Part shown: piece by piece, positions 1 to 11,000 of the stretch
How positions within the stretch are numbered: position 1 is the first letter of the stretch
Layout of the letters: each line of letters begins with the position of its first letter
NCBI RefSeq assembly: GCF_039941015.1
Contig: NZ_JBDVFI010000032.1
DNA from: Sedimentitalea sp039941015
GTDB taxonomy: Bacteria; Pseudomonadota; Alphaproteobacteria; Rhodobacterales; Rhodobacteraceae
Length of the DNA stretch: 64,000 nt
Reading direction: 5' to 3' (one strand)
The notes under the pieces: model-generated
What the model saw: the letters and a program-made list of their open reading frames with translations, nothing else
Told to the model about the DNA's origin: nothing
Database searches by the model: none
Translations under genes and position numbers: made by a program

Positions 1-303
1 CTGACCAAAGCAGCAGACCGTGGCGTGCGTGGGGTCGTCCTGCAAATTCTGGACCCGAGCGAAGAGGCGTTTCCTTTCCGAGGGCGCACAATATTCGAAA
101 GCGTGGGCGGTACGCTGCGGCATGAAACGCTCAAGGCGAATGAATTGCGAGATCGCTATCTGGACAGGCTCGCTGAGCGCAAGGCGCGATTGGCGCATCT
201 GTGCCGCAGTACCGGCTGGCATCTTGGGCTGCATCACACCAATGACAGCGCACAATCAGGGCTGTTGTGGCTTTATCGCGCGTTGGATCGGGGCAGCCTA
301 TGA
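1..303 (+). CDS. DUF58 domain protein, C-terminal end only (partial)
   Basis: The frame is open from the first base, so the gene starts outside the window; the last 100 codons are visible. They include a segment with LQILDPSEE followed by a conserved-looking tail ending in LLWLYRALD, as in C-termini of DUF58 proteins. DUF58 proteins usually follow a MoxR AAA ATPase and act with VWA/BatA membrane proteins at the envelope. The stop codon overlaps the next gene's ATG (ATGA), and that next gene is BatA/DUF4159, the expected partner. The call rests more on this synteny than on the short visible part. Confidence 0.7.
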   Translation: MTKAADRGVRGVVLQILDPSEEAFPFRGRTIFESVGGTLRHETLKANELRDRYLDRLAERKARLAHLCRSTGWHLGLHHTNDSAQSGLLWLYRALDRGSL

Positions 304-3065
304 CGGTGCTCGGCGGAATCGGGTTTGCATCGCCCTGGCTGTTGCTGGGGCTCTTGGCCTTGCCTATTCTGTGGCTGCTTCTGCGTGCGATCCCGCCGGC
401 TCCGATCCGCCGCCGATTTCCCGGTGTGGCGTTGCTGCTTGGATTGACGGATGATGAAAGTGTTTCGGATCGCACGCCATGGTGGTTGCTGTTGTTGCGT
501 ATGCTGGCAGTTGCTGCTGTGATCGTGGGACTGGCCGGTCCGGTTCTCAATCCACAGCAAAATCAGAGCGGCTCTGGCCCGCTTTTGATCGTGATGGATG
601 CCAGTTGGGCCGGGGCCACGCAATGGACCGACAAGACAGATCTCATCGAGGCGCAATTGACCGAGGCGGGGCGTGCTGGACGCCCGGTGTCCATACTTCG
701 GCTTACTGCTCCAGAGGTGCCGGTCTTTCAGGCCGCAGATGTCTGGCGCAGCCGGTTGGCCGGGCTGTTACCCGCGCCGTGGGCTGCCACCCAAGCGCAG
801 ATCGATGCGACACTCGTGGCGTTGGCCGAGGTGGACGGCAGTTTTGACACGCATTGGATCAGCGACGGTTTGGATCATGTGGGGCGGGATGAGTTGCTGG
901 CCGCTTTGGAGGCACGCGGAGATGTGCGCGCCTATCAGACCGGAGGCGCGGTGGTGGCATTGGCCCCGGCGCGTTATGAGGATGGCGCGGTTCAGCTGAC
1001 GGCCCGAAGATCCTTGCCCGGAAATGTGCGAGAAATTACAATTTTGGCGCAAGGCCGGGACCCGGCGGGAACCATGCGAGTGTTGGCCTCGGTGCCTGCG
1101 ACGTTTGAGGCGGATGAGGTCACCGCATCTGCCGCCTTGTCTCTGCCGTCGGAGCTGCGGGCACGTATCACGCGGTTTGAAATTCAGGGTCAACGATCTG
1201 CGGGCGCTCTGACCCTCAGTGATGATAGCCTGCGTCGCCGCGAGGTGGCGCTGATGGCCAGTCGCGATGGTCGCGAAGGGCTCGAATTGCTGGCCCCGCT
1301 GCATTACCTTGAACAAGCGTTGTCGCCGACGGCGGAATTACTGACCGGAGCGTTGCTGGACCTACTTCCCGCCAATCCCGATGTCCTAGTTCTGGCCGAT
1401 GTCGCGACCCTTTCGATGGCGGAACAAGAGGCTTTGACCGCGTGGATCGATGCAGGGGGCATGCTGCTGCGGTTTGCCGGGCCGCGACTGGCAGCGAGCG
1501 ATATCAGCCGCGATACCGAACACCCACTGATGCCGGTTCGTTTGCGGGCCGGAGGGCGCAGTGTCGGCGGCGCGATGAGTTGGGGCGAACCCAAGGCCCT
1601 CGCGCCCTTCGCCGAGGAGTCGCCGTTTCACGGGCTCACGATCCCTGATGACGTAACCGTGTCGTCGCAGGTCGTGGCGCAACCTGACCCGACGCTGGCA
1701 GACAGAGTGATTGCTGCGCTGAGCGATGGCACTCCGTTGGTCACCCGCAAACAGCTGGGGCAGGGGCAGGTGGTGCTGTTCCACGTGACCGCCAACGCCG
1801 AATGGTCGAGCCTGCCGTTGTCAGGCCTGTTCGTCGAGATGTTGGAACGGCTGGCTGTGTCGTCATCCGCGTCCATACCGCATCCCGAGGATCTCGAAGG
1901 CACCACATGGACGCCCCTTCAGGTTATGGACGGATTTGGCAAACTCTCCGACGCGGGCAATTTGCCCGGAGTTGACGGTGCGGCGCTGGTCGGTGATCCG
2001 GTTGGTCCCAACCTGCGTCCGGGCCTATACGCCAGCGAAGACCGCCGTCTTGCGCGTAATGTGATGTCTGAAGACAGTGAATTGATAACGGCAACATGGC
2101 CCGACAGCATCCCGGTCGAGGGACTGACTGTGGAACGGGAAATGCCACTTGGCGGAGCGTTGCTGGGTCTTGCGCTGGTTCTGCTGGCGGTGGATGTGAT
2201 TGCCTCTCTGGCATTGTCCGGACGTCTTGGCCTCTCCCGCGCGGCCGCTGTCTTTGCTGGCGCGCTGATGCTACTGCAACCGCTGCCCGGACAGGCGCAG
2301 GAAGACGATGATGCGTTTGCAATTGCTGCGACCAGCGAACTGGTGCTGGCGCATGTGCTGACCGGCGATGCCGAACTTGATCGCGTCGCTCAGGCCGGAT
2401 TGCGCGGGTTGTCGGAAACGCTGTTCTTTCGCACGTCAATCGAGCCTGCCAACCCTGTGGGCGTCGATCTGGAGCGGGATGAGCTGGCGTTCTTTCCGAT
2501 GCTCTACTGGCCGATCACACCGGATCAACCGACCCCGTCGGCCGAGGCTTATGCGCGAATCAACGAATACCTGCGTTCCGGTGGGATGATCCTGTTTGAC
2601 ACGCGCGACGCAGACATAGCCCGCTTTGGCGCGGCCAGCCCGAATGGGCGCAAACTGCAGCAACTGGCGGCGCCTCTGGACGTGCCGCCGCTTGAACCCT
2701 TGCCGCCTGATCACGTGCTGACCCGTACGTTTTACCTTTTGCAGGATTTTCCGGGTCGCCACACCAGCCGAGAACTTTGGGTCGAGGCGGCGGCGCCCGA
2801 CGCCGAACAGATCGAGGGCATGCCGTTTCGCAACCTAAACGATGGTGTGACGCCGGTGGTCATCGGCGGCAATGACTGGGCCGCCGCATGGGCCGTAGAT
2901 GGCAACGGGCGTCCTCTATTGCCGGTGGGGCGCGGATTTGCGGGCGAGCGGCAGCGCGAGTTGGCCAATCGGTTCGGAGTTAATCTGATGATGCACGTGC
3001 TGACCGGAAACTACAAATCCGATCAGGTGCATGTGCCCGCACTTTTGGACAGGTTGGGCCAATGA
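300..3065 (+). CDS. BatA-type N-terminal / DUF4159 domain membrane protein
   Basis: A 921-residue protein. I chose the ATG at 300 because it overlaps the upstream stop and is followed at once by a hydrophobic stretch (about residues 8-30) and a second one (about 57-78), the usual BatA-like N-terminus. The middle is a long extracytoplasmic region. Another hydrophobic region lies at about 617-668 and ends in an Ala/Gln segment resembling a cleavage site. The last 230 or so residues look like DUF4159, with ELAFFPMLYWPI and a following SGGMILFDTRDAD segment. Alphaproteobacteria keep this architecture in the MoxR-DUF58-DUF4159 operon. The biochemical role is unknown; an envelope-associated complex is inferred. 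The next gene starts at an ATGA overlap, so translational coupling is likely. Confidence 0.85.
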   Translation: MTVLGGIGFASPWLLLGLLALPILWLLLRAIPPAPIRRRFPGVALLLGLTDDESVSDRTPWWLLLLRMLAVAAVIVGLAGPVLNPQQNQSGSGPLLIVMDASWAGATQWTDKTDLIEAQLTEAGRAGRPVSILRLTAPEVPVFQAADVWRSRLAGLLPAPWAATQAQIDATLVALAEVDGSFDTHWISDGLDHVGRDELLAALEARGDVRAYQTGGAVVALAPARYEDGAVQLTARRSLPGNVREITILAQGRDPAGTMRVLASVPATFEADEVTASAALSLPSELRARITRFEIQGQRSAGALTLSDDSLRRREVALMASRDGREGLELLAPLHYLEQALSPTAELLTGALLDLLPANPDVLVLADVATLSMAEQEALTAWIDAGGMLLRFAGPRLAASDISRDTEHPLMPVRLRAGGRSVGGAMSWGEPKALAPFAEESPFHGLTIPDDVTVSSQVVAQPDPTLADRVIAALSDGTPLVTRKQLGQGQVVLFHVTANAEWSSLPLSGLFVEMLERLAVSSSASIPHPEDLEGTTWTPLQVMDGFGKLSDAGNLPGVDGAALVGDPVGPNLRPGLYASEDRRLARNVMSEDSELITATWPDSIPVEGLTVEREMPLGGALLGLALVLLAVDVIASLALSGRLGLSRAAAVFAGALMLLQPLPGQAQEDDDAFAIAATSELVLAHVLTGDAELDRVAQAGLRGLSETLFFRTSIEPANPVGVDLERDELAFFPMLYWPITPDQPTPSAEAYARINEYLRSGGMILFDTRDADIARFGAASPNGRKLQQLAAPLDVPPLEPLPPDHVLTRTFYLLQDFPGRHTSRELWVEAAAPDAEQIEGMPFRNLNDGVTPVVIGGNDWAAAWAVDGNGRPLLPVGRGFAGERQRELANRFGVNLMMHVLTGNYKSDQVHVPALLDRLGQ

Positions 3066-5104
3066 CGGGTTCTGTTGTCTTTGATCCGCTGATTCCCTGG
3101 ATCGCGATTGCCGTGCTCGCGGCGCTGGCGCTGGCCGGAGTGAGTCTGGCCCTGTGGCGCGGGTTGTCAGGGTGGGGCTACCGAACGCTTGCGGCGCTGG
3201 TGCTTTTGGGCGCGCTGGCCGGACCGGCCTATCAGGTCGAAGATCGCGCGCCGTTGACCGACATTTTGGTCATGATCGAGGATCAGAGCGCCAGCCAGAT
3301 GCTCTCGGATCGGCCTGCGCAGATGGAAGAGGCGGTGGAAGAATTGGCCGCTGAAATCGCCGCACGTCCGAATACAGAACTGCGCCGGGTTACGGTGCGC
3401 GATGGCGAAGGCGATGCAGGAACCGAATTGATGGGGGCCTTGTCAGCCGTGCTCGCAGAGGAACCGAGCGCGCGTGTGGCGGGGATCATCGCGCTCAGCG
3501 ACGGGCGGGTTCATGACATGGACAGCATGCCTGAGGTTGCCGCCCCAATGCATCTGTTGATGACGGGGCGGGAAACCGACTGGGACCGGCGGTTGATCGT
3601 GCGCAATGCGCCTGCATTTGCCATCATCGGCGAGGCGGTCACGCTGACCTTGCGGATCGAGGACAGTGGTGCTGCGCCACTTTCTGATGGCACCGCGACG
3701 CTAGATATATCAGTGGATGGCGGCGAGCCACAGAGCTTTAGCGTGCCGGTCGGGCAGGACATCGAATTGCCGGTCACACTGCCCCACGGTGGACGCAACG
3801 TGATCCAGTTTACCGTACCTGAATCGGATGGCGAGATTACGGATCGCAACAACACGGCGCTGATCCAGATGAATGGGGTGCGCGACCGCTTGCGGGTCCT
3901 TTTGGTATCGGGCGAGCCGCATCCGGGGGGGCGCACATGGCGCAACCTGCTGAAGTCAGACAGTTCCGTCGATCTGGTCCACTTCACCATCCTGCGCCCA
4001 CCGGAAAAACAGGATGGCGTACCGGTTGGAGAGCTGTCGTTGATCGCCTTCCCGACCCGCGAGCTGTTTCTTGAAAAAATCGACGATTTCGACCTGATCA
4101 TTTTTGATCGATACAAGCGGCGCGGCATCCTCCCGGCGATCTATCTGGATAATGTTGCCGATTACGTCACCAAAGGGGGCGCGGTTCTGGTCGCCGCAGG
4201 ACCGGATTTTGCCGGGGCCGACAGCATCTATCGCTCGCCGCTGGCGCGTGTGCTGCCCGCCGAACCAAGCGCACGGGTGGTCGAGGAAAAATACCGCCCT
4301 GTTGTGACCGACGTGGGCGCGCGTCATCCGGTGACGGCGGATTTGCAGGGCGAGGACAGCTGGGGGTCCTGGCTGCGCCAGATCGATGTGGACCCGCAAG
4401 CTGGCAAAGTTCTGATGAACGGCATTGATGAGCGCCCGTTGCTGATCCTTGACCGAGTGGGTGAAGGGCGCGTGGCAATGCTGGCCTCTGATCATGCGTG
4501 GTTGTGGAGCCGGGGATATGAAGGCGGCGGGCCGCAACTGGAATTGCTGCGTCGGTTGGCGCATTGGATGATGAAGGAACCGGAGCTAGAGGAAGAGGCG
4601 CTGTGGGCCGAAGCCACGGGTCAAAACATGCGTATCATTCGCCGAACACTGTCAGAGGAAGCCGGGGCGGTGACTGTGACGCGGCCTGACGGTACAACCA
4701 CAGAGGTGCCATTGGAGGAGGTGTCATCAGGCCGGTTCGAGGCGCTGTATGATGGCCCGGAAATTGGCCTCTATCACCTTGCCGAAGGCGACCACGAGGC
4801 GGTGATCGGCCTTGGCCCGGCTGCACCGCGTGAGTTTGAGCAAACCATAGCCACCGCCGACCTGCTGGAACCGGCAATCGCGCCGTTGCGCGGTGGAATA
4901 TTTCGGCTTGAGGAAGGGCTGCCCAGCATCCGCAACGTTCGCGAGGGTCGCCCCGCCGCTGGACGCGGGTGGATCGGTCTGACCCCGCGCGGAGCGTATG
5001 AAACCCGCGATGTGACGCAATCGCCATTGTTGCCCGCATGGCTTGTGCTGCTCTTGGCGTCGGCGTTGATCGTCGGCGGCTGGTTGCGCGAAGGGCGGCG
5101 CTGA
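3062..5104 (+). CDS. Membrane protein with VWA / glutamine-amidotransferase-like region
   Basis: A 680-residue protein with two N-terminal membrane segments (about 10-33 and 38-57), a long soluble region and one C-terminal segment (about 657-674) followed by a basic tail. After the second helix comes ILVMIEDQSAS, like the start of a VWA-type fold but without an obvious complete DxSxS. A later segment (LLVSGEPHPGG, then FDLIIFDRYKRR and KGGAVLVAAGP) resembles the class I glutamine-amidotransferase-like fold found in the last gene of DUF58/DUF4159 operons; no catalytic Cys-His-Glu triad was recognised. It overlaps DUF4159 by ATGA and ends the operon, since the next gene is convergent 16 bp away. 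Confidence 0.75.
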   Translation: MTGSVVFDPLIPWIAIAVLAALALAGVSLALWRGLSGWGYRTLAALVLLGALAGPAYQVEDRAPLTDILVMIEDQSASQMLSDRPAQMEEAVEELAAEIAARPNTELRRVTVRDGEGDAGTELMGALSAVLAEEPSARVAGIIALSDGRVHDMDSMPEVAAPMHLLMTGRETDWDRRLIVRNAPAFAIIGEAVTLTLRIEDSGAAPLSDGTATLDISVDGGEPQSFSVPVGQDIELPVTLPHGGRNVIQFTVPESDGEITDRNNTALIQMNGVRDRLRVLLVSGEPHPGGRTWRNLLKSDSSVDLVHFTILRPPEKQDGVPVGELSLIAFPTRELFLEKIDDFDLIIFDRYKRRGILPAIYLDNVADYVTKGGAVLVAAGPDFAGADSIYRSPLARVLPAEPSARVVEEKYRPVVTDVGARHPVTADLQGEDSWGSWLRQIDVDPQAGKVLMNGIDERPLLILDRVGEGRVAMLASDHAWLWSRGYEGGGPQLELLRRLAHWMMKEPELEEEALWAEATGQNMRIIRRTLSEEAGAVTVTRPDGTTTEVPLEEVSSGRFEALYDGPEIGLYHLAEGDHEAVIGLGPAAPREFEQTIATADLLEPAIAPLRGGIFRLEEGLPSIRNVREGRPAAGRGWIGLTPRGAYETRDVTQSPLLPAWLVLLLASALIVGGWLREGRR

Positions 5105-5120
5105 CGCCGCCCTAGCCGTA

Positions 5121-5966
5121 TTACTTGAACGTGACGCTGACCGTTGGATCGCCGGGAAGTCCTGAATACTGGACCGACGCACCACCCTTGCCTTTGACCG
5201 GTGGCACCAGCGGGCCAAATGACCCAACTGAAACCAGATCACCGGGTTTCAGCGCAATGCCCTTGGACATTAGCCAGATCGCGGAATTGACCGGATGGCC
5301 CAGCACCGCTTCGCCCGGTGCCTGCGCCAGAACCTCACCATCGGCGGCCGATAGCGTCACCATCATCGTCCCAAGTGCGGTGTACATCGCGCCGGGATCA
5401 CCAACCGGGATTTCCGCACCCATCACGCCCAGTTTCGGGGCGACGGCACTGGCTGTCAGGGTGACTCCAGTGATCGGCTCGCCCTCGGCAACGGACAAAT
5501 CAGGCAGTTCAATGAACGGGCGAACGGCCGAGATATAGGGCATGGCCTCTTCCGCAGTGGTCGCATCATTGATCGCACCGCTGCCGACCACGAGGAGCAG
5601 ATCAGCCTCGAACACTGGGCGCGCGCCCCATTTCTCTGGCACTTCGGCACCGTCTTGCAGCATCATGTCGCGAAACAGCACGCCCTGAACCGGTTCGGTC
5701 ACGCCAAAGCGTTCCTGTGCCGGTTTGCTTGTCAGCCCGGCCTTGTAGCCGACAACTGGACCCATATGCGCCGTGAGGGCTTTGACCAGCTTGGCTTGGG
5801 TGCAAAGCGCGTCGTCCATACTGCCACCGGCGGCCAGCGCCTTTGCCGGTGTGTTGCTGGTGTAGTCCGCAACATAGGCGTCGATCTGGGCGTCGCTTGC
5901 GCATTCAGCTGCCGCCGTGCCACCGATACAGATCAGGCACAGGGCCAGAGTTTGTCTTGTTTTCAC
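5121..5966 (-). CDS. Exported 2-keto-4-pentenoate hydratase-like (FAH superfamily) protein
   Basis: 281 residues. Start is GTG at 5966 with GGGAGGATAGC upstream. The first 20 residues are a clear signal peptide ending at TAAA-E, unusual because MhpD/hydratase-family enzymes are normally cytosolic. The core has the family-like GYKAGLTS segment, a VFEADLLLVV strand with acidic residues, and a GHPVNSAIWL segment as in the hydratase/decarboxylase fold. The gene lies 29 bp downstream of pbpC on the same strand, so it probably sits on the alpha-2-macroglobulin/pbpC transcript. That points to a periplasmic role, perhaps binding or processing a small metabolite or wall-related compound; this is inference. 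The substrate cannot be read from sequence. Confidence 0.75.
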   Translation of the reverse strand: MKTRQTLALCLICIGGTAAAECASDAQIDAYVADYTSNTPAKALAAGGSMDDALCTQAKLVKALTAHMGPVVGYKAGLTSKPAQERFGVTEPVQGVLFRDMMLQDGAEVPEKWGARPVFEADLLLVVGSGAINDATTAEEAMPYISAVRPFIELPDLSVAEGEPITGVTLTASAVAPKLGVMGAEIPVGDPGAMYTALGTMMVTLSAADGEVLAQAPGEAVLGHPVNSAIWLMSKGIALKPGDLVSVGSFGPLVPPVKGKGGASVQYSGLPGDPTVSVTFK

Positions 5967-5995
5967 GTTGCTATCCTCCCGATTGTCTCAACGTT

Positions 5996-8038
5996 TTAAT
6001 CCAGCCGGACCGTCACCCGGTCAGACTGGCCGGCCCCATCGACGATAACCAGCGTGGAATATCCGGTACCGGGGTTGGGAATATCGAATTCGCTGCGGCG
6101 CTGCCCCTTGGCCACCGGTTGTCCATTGGCCAGCACCAGAAAGGGTGCGCGTCCGCCGCGAACCTTGAGCGTAACAGTTTCCCCGGCCCTGTCCAGAATG
6201 GCGCCATCCGGCGGAAAGAGCAGCTTTGGTGCATCGGGAGCCTCGGTGAAACGGGCGCCACGCGGACGAAACCGCTGGAGCGGCTGAGGCAACCCGGCAG
6301 CCCCCATGATCAAAGTCGCGGGTGGCGGCGGAGGCAGAGGTTCAAAGTCGGGCTTGAGCCGTCCAAAGGCACGAAACAGCAGCGGGGCCGCAAGATCGCC
6401 ACCAAAGGCGCCGGGAACCGGAGTGCCATCGGCGCGGCCCAGCCACACGCCGATCACATGCCGCCCATCATAGCCAATCGCCCAGGCATCGCGGTGACCA
6501 TAAGACGTACCGGTTTTGTAGGCCAGCGCCCCACGCGGTGCACCGGGAGGGGGCGCAAGACCTGCCAGAATGTCACCCACGTGCCAAGCGGCGACATCCG
6601 AAATTGCACGATTAGTATGCGGTGCCTCGTCATGCAGCCGCGTGCGAAGACCGTGGCCATGCCCGCCCTGTGCCAGCGCCGCATAGAGTTGCACCAGATC
6701 CTGCAGGTTGATTCCGACACCACCGAGCGCAATCGCCAGCCCCGGCGCGCCGCCCGGCAACCGCGCATCTGCCCCCGTGCGCGATAGCGCATCCATGATC
6801 CGTGCGGGACCCAATTCGTTGGTCAGCTTGATCACCGGGATGTTCAGCGAGTTTTGCAGCGCCTCGCGCACCCGGATGTCACCGCGAAACTGCCCATCGA
6901 AATTGCGCGGGGCATAGCGACCAAATTGCACGGGCCCGTCATGGATCAGGGTTTCGGGATGCACCAGCCCCTGATCAAAGGCGAGCCCGTAGATCAATGG
7001 CTTTAGCGTCGATCCCGGCGAACGGATGGCCTGCGTCATATCCACAAACCCCTGTCTCCCTTGCGCATTGTCATAGGAGGGAGAGCCGATTGAGGCGAGA
7101 ATTTCTCCGGTTTGATGATCCGCCACGACCAGTGCGGCAGAGGTGCGTGACCCAGAGCGCCGAGCGGCTTGGGCAAGGATCGGTTCCAGTGATGCCTGCA
7201 GGTGTGCATCGATCGTCAGGTCATGGCGTTGCTTGTCCGGTGATGAACCGCGTACACGATCCGCCAGATGTGCGGCCAGTTGGGGAAATGGGCGGATGTG
7301 CCGAGGAATGCGGGCGTGTTGCGCGGAACGCACCTGATGCTGCGGTAGGATTTCGGCCCCTGCCATACGGGTCAGCACCCGGTCGCGCGCGGCCTTGGCC
7401 CTCTCAGGGTGCCGATCCGGGCGGCGGGCTTCGGGCGATTGGGGCAAAGCCACCAGCAGTGCGGACTCGGCAGGCGTCAGACGGTGCGGTTCCTTGCCGA
7501 GCCAGGCGAGCGTTGCGGCCCGGATGCCTTCGAGGTTCCCCCCGTAGGGCGCATGGGTCAGATAAAGTGTGAGGATCTGATCCTTGGTCAGATGCCGTTC
7601 GAGTGCTAGCGCCAGACGGATTTGGCGCAGCTTGCCCGCCCATTTCCCGGTGCTGCCATCTTCGATCAGCCGTGCAACCTGCATTGTCAGAGTCGATCCA
7701 CCCGAGATCGTCCGCCCATTCCAGACCGCCTGTGCAGCGGCGCGCGACATGGCCAAAGGATCAATGCCGTGGTGCTGCCAGAAACGTTTGTCTTCGTACC
7801 GAACGAGCATGGCCAGAAAGGTGTCACCCACGGCCGATAACGTCGGCGCGAGACGCCAGATGCCGTCACCGACCGTGTAGGCCCGCAGCAGCTTTCCGGT
7901 CCGGTCCCGGATTTCAACCGAGGTATCTGCCAAAGTCGGTGGCAAATCAGTCGCATCTATCCACGCGTCAACATGGTCGCGCAGGGCCGCAGCGGCAAAG
8001 AGCATCGCCACTACCGCAAAGAGAGCACAGCTTCTCAT
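5996..8038 (-). CDS. pbpC: Penicillin-binding protein 1C (bifunctional class A PBP)
   Basis: 680 residues. A short N-terminal membrane anchor (about 3-20) is followed by a GT51 glycosyltransferase domain with EDKRFWQHHGID and GGSTLTMQVAR. The transpeptidase domain has SxxK at S343-K346 (in SPGSTLKP), an SLN motif, and KTG at 508-510. The C-terminal 100 or so residues form a beta-rich BiPBP_C domain. It polymerises and may cross-link peptidoglycan in the periplasm. Its ATG overlaps the stop of the alpha-2-macroglobulin gene (ATGA), the same pairing as E. coli yfhM-pbpC. In that system the macroglobulin is thought to trap proteases that breach the outer membrane while PBP1C repairs the wall. 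Confidence 0.95.
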   Translation of the reverse strand: MRSCALFAVVAMLFAAAALRDHVDAWIDATDLPPTLADTSVEIRDRTGKLLRAYTVGDGIWRLAPTLSAVGDTFLAMLVRYEDKRFWQHHGIDPLAMSRAAAQAVWNGRTISGGSTLTMQVARLIEDGSTGKWAGKLRQIRLALALERHLTKDQILTLYLTHAPYGGNLEGIRAATLAWLGKEPHRLTPAESALLVALPQSPEARRPDRHPERAKAARDRVLTRMAGAEILPQHQVRSAQHARIPRHIRPFPQLAAHLADRVRGSSPDKQRHDLTIDAHLQASLEPILAQAARRSGSRTSAALVVADHQTGEILASIGSPSYDNAQGRQGFVDMTQAIRSPGSTLKPLIYGLAFDQGLVHPETLIHDGPVQFGRYAPRNFDGQFRGDIRVREALQNSLNIPVIKLTNELGPARIMDALSRTGADARLPGGAPGLAIALGGVGINLQDLVQLYAALAQGGHGHGLRTRLHDEAPHTNRAISDVAAWHVGDILAGLAPPPGAPRGALAYKTGTSYGHRDAWAIGYDGRHVIGVWLGRADGTPVPGAFGGDLAAPLLFRAFGRLKPDFEPLPPPPPATLIMGAAGLPQPLQRFRPRGARFTEAPDAPKLLFPPDGAILDRAGETVTLKVRGGRAPFLVLANGQPVAKGQRRSEFDIPNPGTGYSTLVIVDGAGQSDRVTVRLD

Positions 8039-11000
8039 CTGGTGACGGTCATCCGGCCAGTTGCTGTGCGGGCGCGAAACCGGGGCCGGTACATGTCTTC
8101 GACCGACGCCGCCGGGTGGTGAAAGTCGCCCGGCGTTACCGCGCGTGCCACATAAGCCAGAGTGACGGTGCCCGATGTGCGCATGTCAACTGCGGCGAGG
8201 AAGCGATCACTGCGGAATTCGGTATGTGTGGCCTCGGACAGTGACAACCAGTCAAGCGCTGCCACATCGCCCGAGCGCAGCAGGCTGGGGTTGTCGATCT
8301 CGATCCCGGCTGGCAACGGATCGTTGATCATCAACCGGGCGGCGGAGTCTTCGAATGGATTGACGCGGAGAACGGTCACAAACCGGTCACCAACGGCCAT
8401 GGTATTCCGCTCAATCGGCGCGCCGTCCATGGTATAATAACTGCGGGTTATGCCATAGCCGGTGCCGCCTGCGGGCGGTGGCGTTTGGGGCACGCCCAGC
8501 GTGGTCAGTGTAATGTCAGTATCGCCCCCGCTAGCGGAGGTGATCGTCATCTCTGACTGCGCACTATCCGCATTCAGCACCTGTACAAACGGGCCTGCCA
8601 CCGATGCGCCGTTGACGCGCAGACCGGATTGTTCCGGTGATGCGATGAGAGCTTGCGCAGCCAAGAGCGACCAGGCGGCCTCTTGCGTCGATAGCGGCGC
8701 ATCGGTTCCGGTAATCTGTCGCGTCAGGTCTGCGATGTTGATGGCGTCGCTGCCGGCTTCGGCGGCGAGGGCAAGAACACCCGCGGTATCGCGTAGCCCC
8801 GTGCCGTAATCGGCGCGCCACAGCAGCGGATTGCGCTGACGCGTCTCGGTCATCCGGGCTGCGCGGGCGAACATCGCATCTGCACGCGGTTGATCGCCAT
8901 AGTAAGCCAGCGCGGCAGCCAGTTGCGCGGCAGCCAGTGGGGTCGCGAACGCGTCGGCCTTGACGTCGGCATAGTACCGCAAGTCCCCCATCGCGGCGAG
9001 ACCTTCGCGGGCCAGCACCATCAGGGCATAGGCAATGTCCTGACCGCCACTGTCAAAATCGGGCGCATAGTTGATGCGGTTGCGCAAGTTGTCCATCGCG
9101 AGTTGGAAGGCCCGGTCACTCACCGTGTGACCGGTGGCCCGAGCGCGGCTGAGGAAATCGGAGACATAGGCATCAAGCCAGAAGTCACCGGATTCGGCGC
9201 GCCACAGACCAAAGGCACCATTGTTGGTCTGCCGCGTCATGATCCGTGAAATGGCAGCATTGATCCGGGCATCGACCGCCGATCCATCACCCAGCCCGAC
9301 AGCCTCGGCCACAGAGGACATATAGAGCAGGGGCAGGGCCTGCGATGTGACTTGTTCGGTGCATCCATAGGGATAGCGATCCAGCGTCGCGAGCAAGCCG
9401 GGGGCGTCAAAGCGGGCAAGCGGCCCGGCAGATAGAATGGCCTCGCCCGTACCGGCGCGCAGGTTGGCAAAGACATCGCTGGAAAAGTCAAAGCTTTGCC
9501 CGGCAGCAAGCGAAAAGCGCCGCGTTTGCGCCGTGACGGGATCGTTGGCGCGTATGGGCAGGGTCAGGCTTTGGCGCAGTTCGCGCCCATCGAGCGTGGT
9601 CAAGATCACATCAACAGTCGGGTCGCCCACCGTGTGCGCCGTGACGGGCACCTGAAAATCGGTTTTGCCTCCTTGGGCAAGCACAAAGTTACCGGGGCTG
9701 CTATCCAGTTCCAGCGCTGCCCCGGATGTTTCTAGCATCAGGCGCATGTCTCCGGCGGGGCCATCCGCATGCACGACGTCAAGGCGGATGCGGCTGGTGT
9801 CGCCCGGCGCGAGAAAGTTTGGAAGGGTGGCCGTGACGACGACAGGATCACGTACCAGCATGTCGGCCTGGGCCTGACCGATGGCATTGTCTGACCATGC
9901 GATGGCCATCAGCCGAACGGTGCCATTGAACGCAGGCAGATCGAGATCGACAAACGCCTCGCCGTTCGGGCCGACTCGGATCGGCCCCGAAAATTCTGCC
10001 ATTAATTCCTGTGTCGGCGGTGGCGATTGCATGCGCAATCCCGCGCCGTTGTCGCCACCCGAACGCACGGTGCCAAGGGCCCCGTTCATGCCATCGATCA
10101 GGCGGCCATAGATATCGCGCAGTTCCATACCCAGTTGGCGTTGGCCAAAATAGTGGCCTGCGGGGTCCGGACTTTGAAAGCCGGTGAGGTTGAGGATACC
10201 GAGGTCGACGGCGGCCAGTGTCAGCCAAACCTCATCGTCCGGTTCAGCGCCGTTGACGGTGATGCGGGTCCGGTGGGTTTGGCGCGGGTCAGTCGTTTCC
10301 GGCACATTAATGACCACGTCCAGCACCTTGCCCACAGGTTCGATATCCGCATGGACCAGTCCGATCGCGCGAGCAGGGTTGCGCCCGGAGGACACATCCA
10401 TCGGTCGCAGGACGGTTGCGCTGACATAGGCACCTGTGCCCCAATCATTGGTGACGGTGAGTGGAATGACGGTTTCACCGGCCTCGACCTCGACCGCCTG
10501 CCGGTGGATCACATGGTTGGACATCACCGTGATCAGCGCCGTGCCCGCCGCACGCGGAACAATGCGCAGGCGTGCCGTGTCACCGGGGCGATAGCTGTCC
10601 TGATCGAGCGAGAGATCGAGCCGATCCGGAGTCGTGGTCGCATCCGCAGACGCGTACCAGCCTGCGTGGAAATCGACGGATGCGGCGGCATACGGGCCGT
10701 CGAGCCGCTCGACAACCAACTCGTATTCGCCCCAATCCACTGGCTCGGACAGGGTGAATGGCCCGTCAATCATCGCCTCACCCGTGGCAATGCGGGTACG
10801 CCGCGTTGTCGGCTCCCAATTCCAATTGCCGTAAAGCTGATACCACTGATAGCGCGTTTCGATCCGGTTCAGTGTCCAGCGCACGTTCATCGCGGTTGGG
10901 GTCAGGTCGGGGGTCAGAACGATTACGTCAAACGCGGCTTCGGTGCCTTCGGCCACGACATCGTCAAACAGTGGTTTGATACCGATGACCGCGCTGTCCG

